In this document: positions 49,386-60,858 of the stretch, piece by piece
Layout: every line of letters begins with the position of its first letter
Position numbering within the stretch: the stretch's first letter is position 1
NCBI RefSeq assembly: GCF_000346465.2
Contig: NC_034014.1
Coordinates: forward strand, 22,392,522-22,456,521
Reading direction: 5' to 3'
Length of the DNA: 64,000 nucleotides
Source: Prunus persica
Taxonomy: Eukaryota > Streptophyta > Magnoliopsida > Rosales > Rosaceae
The notes under the pieces: generated by a model
Told to the model about the DNA's origin: nothing
Databases searched by the model: none
Seen by the model: only the letters and a program-made list of their open reading frames with translations
Translations under genes and position numbers: made by a program

Positions 49386-52282
49386 TTAAAACACCATGTA
49401 ATACTTTTAACATGGCAGAACAATATTGCAGATTGTTCCAACTTACCTAAGCTCAACATTTTGGAAAATACTAAAGAGACCAATTTTAGATACGGATTGA
49501 TGTATCATTTTTCTAATTAGAATCAATTCACAGTTGAAAGGAATGAAACACATTGCTTTCCCCTAAAAAAAATAATAAACCCGTAGATATTAAATGTGAC
49601 TTTCCATCTGTTGATTTCTCAGAAGTTACCCGCTGCTTTCAACTGCCACTTTTTCTTTATTGAATTTAATTAAGAGTTACTTAGGAAGTACATAAATGGA
49701 GTGACAATGAGTGCGAACAACTTGTAAATTGAATGCTGGCTTATCTGCCTTCTCTCCACCTGTAAGATATTGAATGTGAACATAAACTATTTTATAAAGA
49801 GCTATAGTATTTTATTGATAAGAGAACTTAAGTAAATATTAAGTAATTAAAATTTTTGATTCAGCAATTAGAAATATGCTTACTCATACTTTTAATATAA
49901 ATTTGTGTATGATAGATACGTATTAAAAGTCGAAAGCTAAAAAGAAATAGTCTGCTAAAGTAAAAATAAATTCTCCCAAACCAAAAGTAATTTCGGTTGT
50001 GGTTCTTGCTTTTTAGTTTCCCCTTTCAAAAGATGAAAATTAAAGCAATAAAAGCCACAAGTAATTGCTCTCACCTAAAACGAAAAAGCCACAAAGTTGC
50101 TGAAGATGGTTAATGGTTGAGTAACAAAAGCTTAAGTAATTGTAATAAGTATAGCGCGAAGAAGTGATAGGAAAACATCCAACTCAAAAGTTTCAAGCTT
50201 GTAGGTGAAAGTACTTATCTCATAAATGCATACACGAGATACTACTCTTGTCTTGACAATTTTGGTTTACTAATATAAGTTTAAGGATGATATTTTTTTA
50301 ATTGTACAATTAGACTTTAAAGAATATTAAACAACTTAGACTAGTAACTAAGGATTTTCAAGACAAAGATAATCCAAACAAAGTGTATGTTAATTAAGAT
50401 TTTTTTCTCCCTTGAAATCCCCCAAATAAACATCTACTTATACTTAGTGTACAAATGATATATGATAATTGTTGGAACTTTTGTTAAACAATTTTAAGAT
50501 GGGGCAGTAGGCAACTAGGCAACTAGGCATGAAAATAAGCAAGAAACAAGTGGAGCAAGATGCCTTGAGAAAGTTGTGAAGCGTGCATGGTTGGGGGATT
50601 GAGATTCGAAAAAATCTAAATAGTTGGTATGCACTTCCGCTTTTGCAGTTTGCCTTTTTCAGTGAAGCTATATAACTAGAAAACCAGAGGAGAATGAAGG
50701 TCTTCTTGGGAGTTGTAGTGGTCCTGCTCTCCCACTTACCATTTATCCAGGGCCAGTCTAACTTTTGACTTATGACCATTCACACTTCAGCATATATGCT
50801 CACATTCTATGGCCCTTGCATTGCATCAGTAGAGCTCTATTGGTAACTCGATCGCGTCGCATGGCTGCTATTGAAGTAAATTAGCATGCAAAGTATGTAT
50901 AATTGCGATCAAACAACAAATTATGGAAGATCTGTATCTTACACGTGACTCGAACATCCTCACAAAAAATTTTAACATCACTGAGCCTTTTAATGATACA
51001 CGTGACTCGAACATTCTCACAAAAAATTTTAACATCACTGAGCCATAAAACATTAAAATAAAATTAGAAAATGTAGATATGTCGTGCGGTCATTAAAAAT
51101 TGCTAACAACCAACTAGCAGTTTGAATAATATTGTTGTTATATAGGTTGGGTACAGCCTAAATTAGATTGTGAAAAGCTCATTAACCTTTTACCAACGCT
51201 TCTTCTAGTCAACTACTGATCTCTCAAGTCAAGAGAGTAATGGAATTGCAAGTTGCCAATGCGCGTGAGCCCAACTGGTATAGAAGACCAGAGTTCTCTC
51301 CCACTGAATGTACTCTACCTTTTACTGTGGGTAGAGGTGCTGTTGCTGCTGCTGCTGCCATAAGTATAACATTAAATACCCACTTTCATCATTGTTTTTG
51401 GACCTTGTGTTGGAAAATTACTAACCATTAATTAAAGTTTCCAGCTTCATTTTCCACAACAATTTATATAGAGAGAACTTTCTGCATGAGGACAAGCTGT
51501 GCAGTTCTTGACATCATTCCAACACTGCTATGGAATCATGCATTATTATTATTTTACCTTGATTAAATTTTTTTAAGATTAATTTAGCATTTTAGGGTTT
51601 TTTCAAAGGCTATTCAAATATGTCTATATATATATATATATATAATGACAGTGGTTATTTTTTTCCTCTTTGGCATAAAGACAGAAGCCTGGAGGAGGAG
51701 CAAGGGGATTGGAACTTAATATTCATGCCTTTTGTTATATTTCAAAAAATAATTCAAAATCATGTTGCCTCCTCGCTAGCATCTAAAGCTGATCATACGG
51801 TATTGTGAATTTAAAATATTTTTTCACTTTAACAAATATTGGGAAACTATTGAAAAAAACTATATTGTTGGTCCCTCCCCAAGTAAAAAATATATATTGT
51901 TGGCGTGCTAAGAGCAAGGCAGATCTACTCCTCCAGCCCAATCCTGATTTTTGAACATAGGCTTTGAGGTGCAACCCAATTTAGGTAACTTAGAAATCAG
52001 CCCAGCCCTATTAGCCATCTTGCTTTACCCTCACACACATCAAGGAATTTTTACTTGGGTCGTTTCCTTGAGCATGTCAGTGGCTCCAGCTTGAATAAAG
52101 TGCGTCTTACCCGAACGAGGTTTTTATACCAATTATTTTACCAACAGGTTCAATAAAAGTTCACTATATGTACAAACCATGCACCGATATTCTCTCATAC
52201 ATTTTCTCTACTCCACACACATACATCCTTGTTTTGTTTTTTGTTTGTTTTAATTATAATATAAACAATCCCTATTAAGAAG
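49386..52282. other. Intergenic stretch before the LTR element
   Basis: AT-rich. A short GCT-type repeat lies near 51340-51360. A minus-strand frame of 111 residues at 50444-50779 is not recognised. Nothing else is supported. Confidence 0.4.
50941..51045. repeat. 57-bp tandem duplication
   Basis: Two adjacent units starting ACACGTGACTCGAACAT differ by about one base over the overlap. Confidence 0.92.
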
Positions 52283-52287
52283 ATATC

Positions 52288-52451
52288 TGTTATAAATTTG
52301 GAGAATTTGGAGAGAATTGAGAGAGAGAGAAGAGAATGTATTCTCATTCATTTCTGTGTGTTTACAATCTCATCTCTGTTCTTACAAAGAGAAGGGGAGG
52401 GGGCTTATTTATAGGTAAGAGGTGGGCTCCACCATATATATATTTACAACA
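52288..52451 (-). repeat. 3' LTR of the copia-type element
   Basis: Matches 54978-55143 with few differences, starting TGTTATAAAT on the plus strand and ending TTTACAACA. The adjoining internal base run CTCCCCCTT is the inverted polypurine tract. Confidence 0.93.
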
Positions 52452-52485
52452 CTCCCCCTTGGAGACCACAAATAGTATGGAATAT

Positions 52486-53075
52486 GCCTCGTTAAAAACC
52501 TTGCCAGTAAAAATTCAGTGGGACAAAAACTGGTCAAAGGGAAAAAGAGTACATAATCATGTGTAACATAAAATTCTGTGTATATTGATGCGCGTGCGAC
52601 ACTGCCTCGTTAAAACCTTGCCAGGAAAAACCCAGTGGGATAAAAACCTGGACGAAGGAAAAAGAGTACAGTGTTTGAAGATCTTTATTGATAGCACGCT
52701 CCCCCTGATGCTTGGCAAAATATCTTTAAGTCATACTGTTGTTCACCTTTCTGAATATCGTAGTTGACACTGCTTCTGTGAGTCAATCTTGAGCGACACT
52801 GCCTCGTTAAAACCTTACCAGGAAAAATCCAATGGGATAAAAACCTGGATGAAGGAAAAAAGAGTACAGTGTATGGAGGTCTTTATTAAAACCACGCTCC
52901 CCTTTGTGAATATCTCCCCCTGAAAAATTTAGGACTAGCTTTTGTCCAGTAATCGACCATAAAAATTTTCATAGTATACCCTAAACCCTTGAGCGACAGT
53001 GCCTCGTTAAAACCTTACCAGGAAAAACCCAATGGGATAAAAACCTGGATGAAGGAAAAAGAGTACAGTGTGGAG
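52486..53075 (-). repeat. Four copies of a copia 3'-region motif
   Basis: Each copy holds GCCTCGTTAAAACCTT, then a CCCA(G/A)TGGGA-like part, AAAACCTGGA and AAAAGAGTAC. They start at about 52486, 52604, 52801 and 53001. The later units are about 200 bases apart. A single copy of such a motif before the 3' LTR is common in plant copia elements; four is unusual. Confidence 0.88.
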
Positions 53076-53944
53076 CTGAGCTCTATCTGGTCTAGTATAC
53101 TTCCGGAAAAACATTTAAGGACCAACGGATAAGACTCTCTTAGTATAAGCAAGAATCTCGTTGGTATAATGCTCGATCGAGACAAATATTTCATGAATTC
53201 TGCAGAAGCTTTAATGTGTTGCAATCACATTATAATCAATGTACTCACTGAGGTAATTTATGCATATTAATATTGAGTACAAATTTTGTGCTTCAAGCAC
53301 ATGTCCTTTAGGGACTTGCTTTATGCAATGTCAATCCTCTCAACGGATTTTGTCTAAAAGGGATTAAACTTTATGACACATTATATAGCTTTAACCCAGC
53401 TATTTATACATCTTTAGGGAATCGCTTCTGGCGATATGCTCCGTGCATTTAATAACCCTTAAAGATAATATGTTGGTCTCCGTAATTGTGTAATAAGGGG
53501 GAGGGCACAATTGAATCTGTAAATATGGAGAAAACCCAACATTCCTTGTTTCTGCTAGAAACAGTGTGTCATACAAAGTAAGTATATTCCCTTTTATTCC
53601 GAACACCCAAGTATAAATTCAGTATTAACAAATTTTGGGGTTCGTATTGTGGGTTTGTTCTTTCACGTTCATTCTCATTTATAATGGAATTACCTCGTTC
53701 CATTTTAGCCAATAATATTGTCGACATTTAATAATTGAACATGGTTCCAATCAACACAGCCCATTGATGAAGGGGGGATGCACATGGTTAGCGCAATAAT
53801 TGCTTACACTTCCTTTCCAGATGATTGCCCATACCTTGAATAAACATACCCCATGAGATCGACGAGCAAGTGGATGCTCAATTCACGTAGCACCAAGTAC
53901 TCGAACTGCACGTAGCACGTCTTCCCCAAGTGCAGTGCCTAACT

Positions 53945-54480
53945 TTCCTCGTCCGTCGGATAACCAAAGCTCGAGGGTTGCATGGAGAGCTCTCTGCTTC
54001 TCAGCGACCTCTTGACGGCGTCGCTCATGACTCGGACGATTCGCTTCAGGTCCTCCGAGCTGCCGACGAAGTCTCTCGGCAGTAGCTGCAACAGCCGCGA
54101 GTACTGGCTCATTGGCCTAGCGATTTCGAACTGGGCGGCGAAGTCGAGGTCCACGAAGTACCGGCTCTGCCACATGGGGGAGCTCGATTGGGCGCAAACC
54201 ACGTCGATGAACTCGTAGCTCCCGGTGGTGATGTTGCTGGAGGAGCTCCATCGCTTTCGCGTCGGAGACCGAGTCGACTTGGTTCGAGTTAGTCTTGTTG
54301 TCCGGAAATCGAGTCTCGGATGAGTCTTCCTGGAGGAAAAACGTGGACGAGCTCGGAGAGGCAGTGCGAGTCGCCATCGCCAGAATGCTCGCTTCCGCTG
54401 CTGACGTCGTAGATGCTGAGCTCGGAGCTGTAGCCGCCGACGAGGCGTGCCCAGACCTTGTCGTCGAGAGGGTAAGTGAC
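53945..54480 (-). pseudogene. Captured DUF506 (PDDEXK-like) gene fragment inside the LTR element
   Basis: Minus strand: DDKVWARLVGGYSSELSIYD runs from about 54475, then SELVHVF. A one-base shift leads to FLQEDSSETRFPDNKTNSNQ, and another to SYEFIDVVCAQSSSPMWQSR, YFVDLDFAAQFEIARPMSQY, then LPRDFVGSSEDLKRIVRVMS and SLRSRELSM. This order matches plant DUF506 proteins (family function unsettled). Similarity stops after SRELSM, where the family's PPW motif should follow. Two frameshifts break the frame. It is on the same strand as the element, as expected if it travelled in the element's RNA. GC is far higher than in the surrounding element. Confidence 0.85.
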
Positions 54481-54977
54481 TCTCTTTGTTCTGTTAATTT
54501 CTTTTGAGTTGCCAGATCCTCAAGGGACATGAATACTTAGCATTCATGGTGTCACGTCTTCCCGTCCACTCAGATTATCATCCTTCCATATATATGACCG
54601 TTTTAGGTACGGATAGACAGATATATATGTAAAGGGCCCCAAAGATGCTCAGAAGGTAATGGACTCCACGTCAGATATGCATCTGGTGGGTGAGAAGAGC
54701 CCGAGAGCCACAATCGAATATCAACCCCACTCTGCCTCTTTAAACTTGTGGCCAAGGTGTGAGCTTTGAGCTTTGGGAGAGACAGAGAGAGAGCCTTCTG
54801 AGTTTGAGTTTGAGAATGGAATATCCCCAAAGTCAGAGGGATTTTGTGTTATGAAGTGGAGAGATGTTTTTGGTTCTGTAGTTGTGGCTGACAGAGAGAG
54901 AGAGAGAGCGTTGAAGCGATCTGGGTTTCATCAGAGAATTCAGCTGGTATTGTTTTAGCGAATTCGTGCTGATAACG

Positions 54978-55143
54978 TGTTATAAATCTGGAGAATTTGG
55001 AGAGAATTGAGAGAGAGAGAGAAGGGAATGTATTCTCATTCATTTCTGTGTGTTTACAATCTCATCTCTGTTCTTACAAAGAGAAGGGGAGGGGGCTTAT
55101 TTATAGGTAAGAAGTGGGCTCCACCATATATATATTTACAACA
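54978..55143 (-). repeat. 5' LTR of the copia-type element
   Basis: Partner of 52288-52451. On the minus strand it starts TGTTGTAAAT and ends TTATAACA, directly before the primer-binding site. Confidence 0.93.
55096..55107 (-). promoter_or_regulatory. TATA-like box in the 5' LTR
   Basis: CCTATAAATAAG on the minus strand, a good plant TATA box placed within the LTR about 110 bases from its internal edge. Likely the start of the element's transcript. Confidence 0.6.
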
Positions 55144-55148
55144 ATATC

Positions 55149-55679
55149 CAAGTTAATAAAGGGCAGTCCATTAAGCCCAAACAACCCAGCGAAAAACACA
55201 AAACAAAATAATTGCTTTCCTTTATCAAAAATAAAAAATAAAAAATAATAATTGCTTCCAACCAGGCAAATAAGCCAAACAGACATTAAAAAAAGGCTAA
55301 GCCTAAAAGTGCGAGAGAACCAGAGATATCAGCCCACCTTTAAAAAATTTCCTAGGTACGTCATGGGCTGAGATTTTAGGAAGGAATTAAAAAAATAGAA
55401 CTCTAATCACGGTCCTTAATTAAATATCACGTAATCTAGAAAGTTGGCTATGACCTCTTAAGGTTATTTCTTAGAGCATCTTCAAAGAAGATGTTAAATC
55501 CAACGTGACATTTTTAGCATGTAGACTATAGTTGAGACTCACTCCAATAATATGTAGTTATTTTTGGTTGTTTGACTTTATGATGCTATTTCATTATTTC
55601 TTTTCAAATAATATGCCTAGAAAGTAATAAAGTATTTTAATTTAACATGTGAGGTGGAATGTAAAACTATATAACTATA
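55149..55679. other. Flank of the LTR element
   Basis: AT-rich. A TTAGAGCATCTTCAA word at about 55471 resembles a Harbinger-type end, but no partner end is visible. Confidence 0.4.
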
Positions 55680-56585
55680 TTATATATCAAATTGCCACTC
55701 AAGCATCAAATTCAAATGTTTAATATTTAACATCTCCCTTACAGAGAGGGTGGGGGACTGTTGAACCAATTGCAAAGCACAACCTCTGTTTAGCAAGCTT
55801 TGTGGCGGCATCAACAACACAATTTGCTTCACAATGAATCTAGTTCCACAAGAATTGATTGAAAAGAAAGCCGAGTAGTCATCCAAAAAAAGATATAACT
55901 TCCAATTACACCTCTCATAACTGCCATTAAGGCTAAAAAAAGATCATGACAATCAGTCTCAAAGACCACATTGGGAAGGTTGAGAGATGGAGCAAGGGAA
56001 ATACCCAAAATAGCTGTGGATGCTTCCACTTCTACAGCTAAAGATAACACACAATCTTGAGTGTCAGCAACAATGAAACCACCCATATGGTCATGAATAA
56101 TAGCACCCATACCAGCGGAAAGAGGGGGCAGAGGCAGATGCACCGTCGATGTTGATACAAGGGAGGAAGCACTAACAAATCCCTCAGCAAGACTTGATGC
56201 ACTTCTAATAACACGAACCGGAGTAGGGACAATGTCCCTATGAACTACCTTGCAGCGAAACTTCCAAATTTCCCAACAGTGGAAGCAAATATGAGTACCA
56301 ACCCTTATGGGAAGTGTCCTAGAATTCACCACTCAGGAACTTCATGAGCCAGTTATCAAGGGTGGTAATAGGATGTAAGTCCGGGAAATAATTAAGGGGA
56401 CCACCAAACCACACACCTCGAGTCCTACGGCAAAGCAAGGGAAAATGTTCCAGAGTCTCAGGTTGATCACCCAACACCTAACATATGGGAGAAGCCGAGA
56501 TTTTCCTTCTAAACAGATTGACACCAATGGGGGTTTTCTCACATGCACCTTGACAGTGTGTGTGAGAAAATCACTTTCCCCCAAT
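55680..56585 (-). mobile_element. LINE relic: zf-RVT and RNase H-like part
   Basis: Minus strand: CWVINL then GVWFGGPLNYFPDLHP, a zf-RVT-type tail. Then an RNase H-like domain with GMGAIIHDHMGGFIVADTQD, LSLAVEVEASTAILGISLA and LPNVVFETDCHDLFLALM, and a degraded end near WKLYLFLDDYSAF. Several frameshifts and stops are present. No tail or duplication is evident. Confidence 0.82.
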
Positions 56586-56997
56586 ATCGTTTGTATATAA
56601 AAAAAAAAAAAAATACAATTTAATTGGAAGCGTTTTTATTAGAAGCATGTTCAAGCACTTGCAAGTGTTTTCATAACTAAGGAACACTTCTACAATTTTT
56701 TGTCAAACGATGTGAGAAGTGATTATGGTAATCTTATAGTGCTTTATAGTAATCTTAAAGGTTGTAGTTGCAGTTGTAGTTTTGTGCATTGAGGTCTTTG
56801 TCTGATTTTTCCGCGTTTGTGGCTTTTATGTCGGAATTTCTTTAACCTTGTGTGGCTATGAGTAGAGGTACATCTTGTGCACTTGTTGTTGCCAGTTGAA
56901 TCCATCCTCTGTATTTGAATTAACCTTTTGTGGTTATTCTACTTCCGAGTTTTTATTAACCCCCATGTGGTTGTTTGTATTTATATTGGCTAGCGGC
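56586..56997. other. AT-rich DNA between LINE and SINE relics
   Basis: Starts with an A run near 56600. I see nothing else in it. Confidence 0.4.
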
Positions 56998-57138
56998 TTT
57001 TTTTATTTATAGCATAAGAGTCTAAACTTTAGGGGAAATGGGTTTCTCACACACACACACAACTAAGATGTCATGGGGGTTCAAATCCTGAGACTTCATG
57101 TCTGCAAGTCAATGCCCTTTTCCACTGGGTTAGGCCAT
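56998..57138 (-). mobile_element. Second SINE-like copy
   Basis: On the minus strand it reads GGCCTAACCCAGTGG (A-box-like), GGATTTGAACCCC (B-box-like), then a GTGTGTGAGAAA part and GTTTAGACT before an A-rich tail. It matches the order of the copy at 29998-30163 but is diverged. Confidence 0.6.
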
Positions 57139-57197
57139 GTTGGAGGCATTTTTAAGTCTAAATTATAAATGCAATATATTGCCTTTCTTTATTATTA

Positions 57198-57484
57198 CTA
57201 GCCTCTCTGCACGCGCTTCCGCGCATGCGAGAGGTTTTTTTTAAAAAAAATTTAAATTTATTTTAGAATTAAAAAAGATAATGGATATTTGTGTTCCATA
57301 AAAATAGGACCCATTATCTGAATTTTCTTTTAATTTTAATTTTTTTAATACGAAAAATTGTGAATTTACCATATTATCCTCATTTAATTAATAATTTCAA
57401 TTCTTAATGTTTGTATTAATCAAGGGCATTTTCTGGTATTTTGAATGTTTCACCATTCTCTGCCTTTTGCTTTATATATATAGA
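57198..57484 (-). mobile_element. Non-autonomous Helitron
   Basis: On the minus strand it starts TCTATATATATAAAGCAAAA directly after an A, and ends with the hairpin GCATGCGC-GGAA-GCGCGTGC, a short spacer and CTAG directly before a T. TC start, hairpin, CTRR end and insertion between A and T are all Helitron features. It is 287 bases with no genes. Confidence 0.88.
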
Positions 57485-57513
57485 TTATTTTTAAATCGTC
57501 ATTTTTGGATATA

Positions 57514-58050
57514 TCTATATCTATATATATGAAGCAAAAGGCAGAGAATGGTGAAACATTCAAAATACTAGAAAATACCCTTAGTTAATTCAAACATTAA
57601 GAATTGAAATTATAAATTAAATGAGGATAATATGATATATTAACTTTTTTTCATATTAAAAAAATAAAAATAAAAACAAAACAGATAATAAGTCATACTT
57701 TTATGGAATATAACTACCAATGTTATCTTTTCTTAATTCTAAAAATAAAAGAAAAAAGAAAAAAATCCAATTGGCACGTGCGTGAGTGTGTGCCAATAGG
57801 CTAGTATATATAAAGCAAAAGGCAGAGAATTGTGTAACATTCAAAATACCAAAAAATGTCATTGGTTAATTTAAACATTAAGAATTGAAATTATTAATTA
57901 AATGAGAATAATATAGTAAATTCATATTTTTTTATATTAAAAAAAATTAAAAACAAAATCATATAATAGATCCTACTTTTAATAAACATAACTACCTATA
58001 TTATCTTTTCTTAATTCTAAAAATAAAATTAAATAAAATTAAAAAAATCA
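57514..58050 (+). mobile_element. Older Helitron copy, interrupted by another Helitron
   Basis: Its first six bases (57514-57519) and its remainder from 57805 rejoin to give TCTATATATATATAAAGCAA if the copy at 57520-57804 is removed. The body matches the other copies. The 3' end is worn and no hairpin is visible. Confidence 0.75.
57520..57804 (+). mobile_element. Non-autonomous Helitron nested in an older copy
   Basis: Starts TCTATATATATGAAGCAAAA after an A and ends with the hairpin arms TTGGCAC and GTGCCAA, then TAGG and CTAG before a T. It is 285 bases, of the same family as 57198-57484, and sits in the TA-rich start of the next copy. Confidence 0.88.
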
Positions 58051-58344
58051 ATGTAGTTTTTCATTAAACTCGGGTTTTTGATTGAATTAAAAGCGTCATT
58101 TTATTATTTGTATTAGTATTAAACTGCATTGAATATGGAGTAGAATCAATACAGCCCGTAAATGATTTAGAAGTCCTAAGTTCAAAACACATCTGGGTGG
58201 AAATCGAAAAATTGCAGAAACCGGTCCAGAAAATAGGAATTTTCATTTCTAAAACCCTCGAAGAGCAAGAAGCTGAAAAACCCTGAATTTGAGAAAGCAT
58301 ACAAATTGCAACAAAAACCAGAACTGTTGTATTGAAATTTGAAA

Positions 58345-60858
58345 ATGTTTGGTCGAAGCAGATTCCTCTCGTTTCCTATGGTGATTGGAGCAGTCGTGTA
58401 AGTCCCTTTCTTTACAAATAAATTTGAGTTTGATAATTATAAAATCGGGCATACCCTTTATGTTATACTGTGTTTATCGGCTGTCCTGCACTATCTGTAA
58501 GTCCAAGAACGCTTTAATTTGGTCTTTTGGGTTTGCCCCAGCTTGATATGCTTACACATTTAATGGTTTTGTAGATAAAGTCAACTTTCAATGACCCATT
58601 GTTAGGTTCCTTTTCTCCTATCTGATTTGCTTGACTATAAAATTAGCAGAATCATTCTCGTATTGGGTTTTGGTTAAAAATTGTTTGGGTGTGACTATGT
58701 GAAGATTAAGTAATTTACTTAGGTTTCTGTATTGCATGACTGAAGTTCTGTCATTGTTAAATTTGTCATCCATTTCCAGTGAATTAGATATGTAAAATGG
58801 CAGGAAAATGGCAATGTGAAGTTTGGTATGTTCAGTTGTCACAGATAAAGTCAATGAAAAAGGAAAATAAATATTTATGTGGTGTTTGTATTATGAGTTA
58901 GGACATGAGACATGGCTTCTTTACGACCTTCGTAGCAGAATGTGGTTTAAATGCTGCTTTTGTAGGACTGCTAGGCTTAGTTCATGAATCATGAGTGAAT
59001 CCTTCACAGTGACAAAGATTGTTTCAAGCAATCCTTCTTTTCTTTAAGTTTTTTCCTTTGTTTTTTCTTTTTCTCATTTTTCCTTTCCTTTATATATAAC
59101 ATTGGGAATTTGGGACTCAGGGGTTGATATAAGAATCTGCCTCTTGAAACGGTCTCAAATTGATAGCCGGGACCCTAACAGGCTGACACCATGAGTTACT
59201 TAAACCCTACATGGAGGTTTAAATATTCAAACTGGATCTTTCTTTTTGGTCCTATGCAAAAGTCTGGTTGTCTACTTATTGTAGGTTTAATTTTCTGTCT
59301 TGCATGTTATGCAACCAGTGAATGTGGTAGCCTGTTTTCATTCTCCTATCTGTTTACTGAATTGGTGAGGTTACTCTCTTGAAAAATAGAAGTACTTCTG
59401 TCTGCGTGTATGCTTGTGAGGGTGTGTGTGTATCATTTCTGTTTTCGAAGTACTGGATGATAAATCACATAGTTTGGTGGCCTTGTTTACATTCTACCAT
59501 CTGTTTACTGGATTGGTGAGATTACTGTGTGCTTGAGACAGGGATGAACAAGAGGTTGTAATTGGGAAATCTTGAAGGATACTGATGTAGTGCGGTGACT
59601 TTCATACAAACAAATGAATTACTAAAGACAACTTGCATCTTATTTGCAATTTTTGCCAGAAAGCGTATATTGTTCTTTTTTACTACATATCTAGGCATGA
59701 GGAATCTGTATTGTGCACTGAGATTCACTGCACGCCCACTATTCAAATTAATATCCGAATTTCCTTATTGTTCTAAATGCATTACATCCCATGGATAATC
59801 TTCTCCAATTCGTTGATCTTGTTACTGTTTTTTCAGTCCTCGTGTCTAGAGAAAATGATCTAACATCTTCATCTAGTTGGTTGTTAACGAATGAATCATT
59901 AAAAAAAACAATTTCTAAAGTAAGATGGTGCCAGAAGTGGTTTTGTATAATGACGCAGAACAGAAATGAAGGTAGGCTACATTACATTCCAATTGGATAA
60001 AATTACGTCTAATTCATCCATAGGCTTCAGAAAACTTTACTGTGAAGAAATTACCTTGTCAAAACAACCCCAACTTGTATGGTAACTTTATGACTTAGAT
60101 TTTACCAGAAAAAGAATAAAACTTCATATAAAAAATACATGAAAAATATACAAATTTTGAAATATATGAAATAATTAGAATTTAGAATACAATAATGTAT
60201 ATCCTGTGTCAATTGTTAGTCCTGTGTGGTAATAGCTCTGGAGCACTGAATCTGCACAAAAAAGTGTCTCCCAGAACTTTGTAAAGATGCGTATGTGTGG
60301 CATTTTTAGGCCTAAGATACAATTGAGAAAATCTAGAAGCTGATAAAGCATTGGTTTAATTGCTAAAACATTGTGGCCAACCTTCCGCTATGAATGTCCA
60401 GTGGAAAAAAGGAAGCCATAGTTCTTAGTGTCTTATTTTGGCTGAATTTTCTGCTGAGAACGGGTTAACCAAAGTTTTAGTGCTGTGTTATAACTGTTTT
60501 TTATTTCTTGCGTTAATGCCTGCTTCCAAAGAGCCTTGATATTTGGTATGCTGTTAGTGTGCCTTAAGATATAATTTTTTTTTTTTGGGACAAAGTATGC
60601 CTTAATATTGTCCCCTCAAACTTGCAGGCAGCTATATAAACTTGTATTCCTGATGTAATCTACTTGGAATTTTAAATTCCAATGTGAGTGATGTGATTTT
60701 AAGTGACATTTATTCAACCTAAAGAATTGTATGTGGGGTTTTGCAGGATTGGAGTTGTTTCAGGCAAGGCAATATTTGGGCCCCCACTTGATGAGTACTG
60801 GAAAAAGAAGCAGCAGGAAGAGGCAGCTGCAAAGGAGACTGATGCAAGCTCAAGTTAA
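58345..60858 (+). CDS. Small one-helix membrane protein, function unknown
   Basis: Two exons, 58345-58397 and 60747-60858, with consensus GTAAGT donor and TTGCAG acceptor, give 54 residues. The N-terminus (MFGRSRFLSFP) is basic, followed by one hydrophobic helix (MVIGAVVIGVVSGKAIF), then GPPLDEYWKKK and a charged tail ending in three serines. The helix crosses the splice junction exactly in frame, which is strong evidence for the join. The intron is 2349 bases, long for a 165-base coding sequence. The layout resembles small subunits or assembly factors of mitochondrial inner-membrane complexes, but that is inference; I do not recognise the family by name. Confidence 0.8.

Larger units (their letters stand above)
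52288..55143 (-). mobile_element. Short non-autonomous copia-type LTR element carrying a DUF506 gene fragment
   Basis: Two LTRs of about 165 bases (52288-52451 and 54978-55143) are nearly identical, start TG and end CA, and are flanked by the 5-bp duplication ATATC (52283-52287 and 55144-55148). On the minus strand the 5' LTR is followed by CGTTATCAGCACGAATTCGC, a tRNA-type primer-binding site, and the 3' LTR is preceded by AAGGGGGAG, a classic copia polypurine tract. No gag, protease, integrase or reverse transcriptase is seen in the 2.5-kb interior. Instead it holds four copies of a copia-type 3' motif and a broken host gene fragment. It must depend on proteins from a full-length relative. 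Confidence 0.93.

Noticed and set aside
50444..50779. 111-residue minus-strand frame
   Set aside because: No recognised motif and composition like surrounding non-coding DNA.
55471..55660. Harbinger-type MITE starting TTAGAGCATCTTC
   Set aside because: The opposite end is missing, so an element cannot be delimited.
57060..57130. Possible tRNA gene with GGGTTCAAATCC
   Set aside because: No cloverleaf can be formed; the motif is the B-box of a SINE-like copy.
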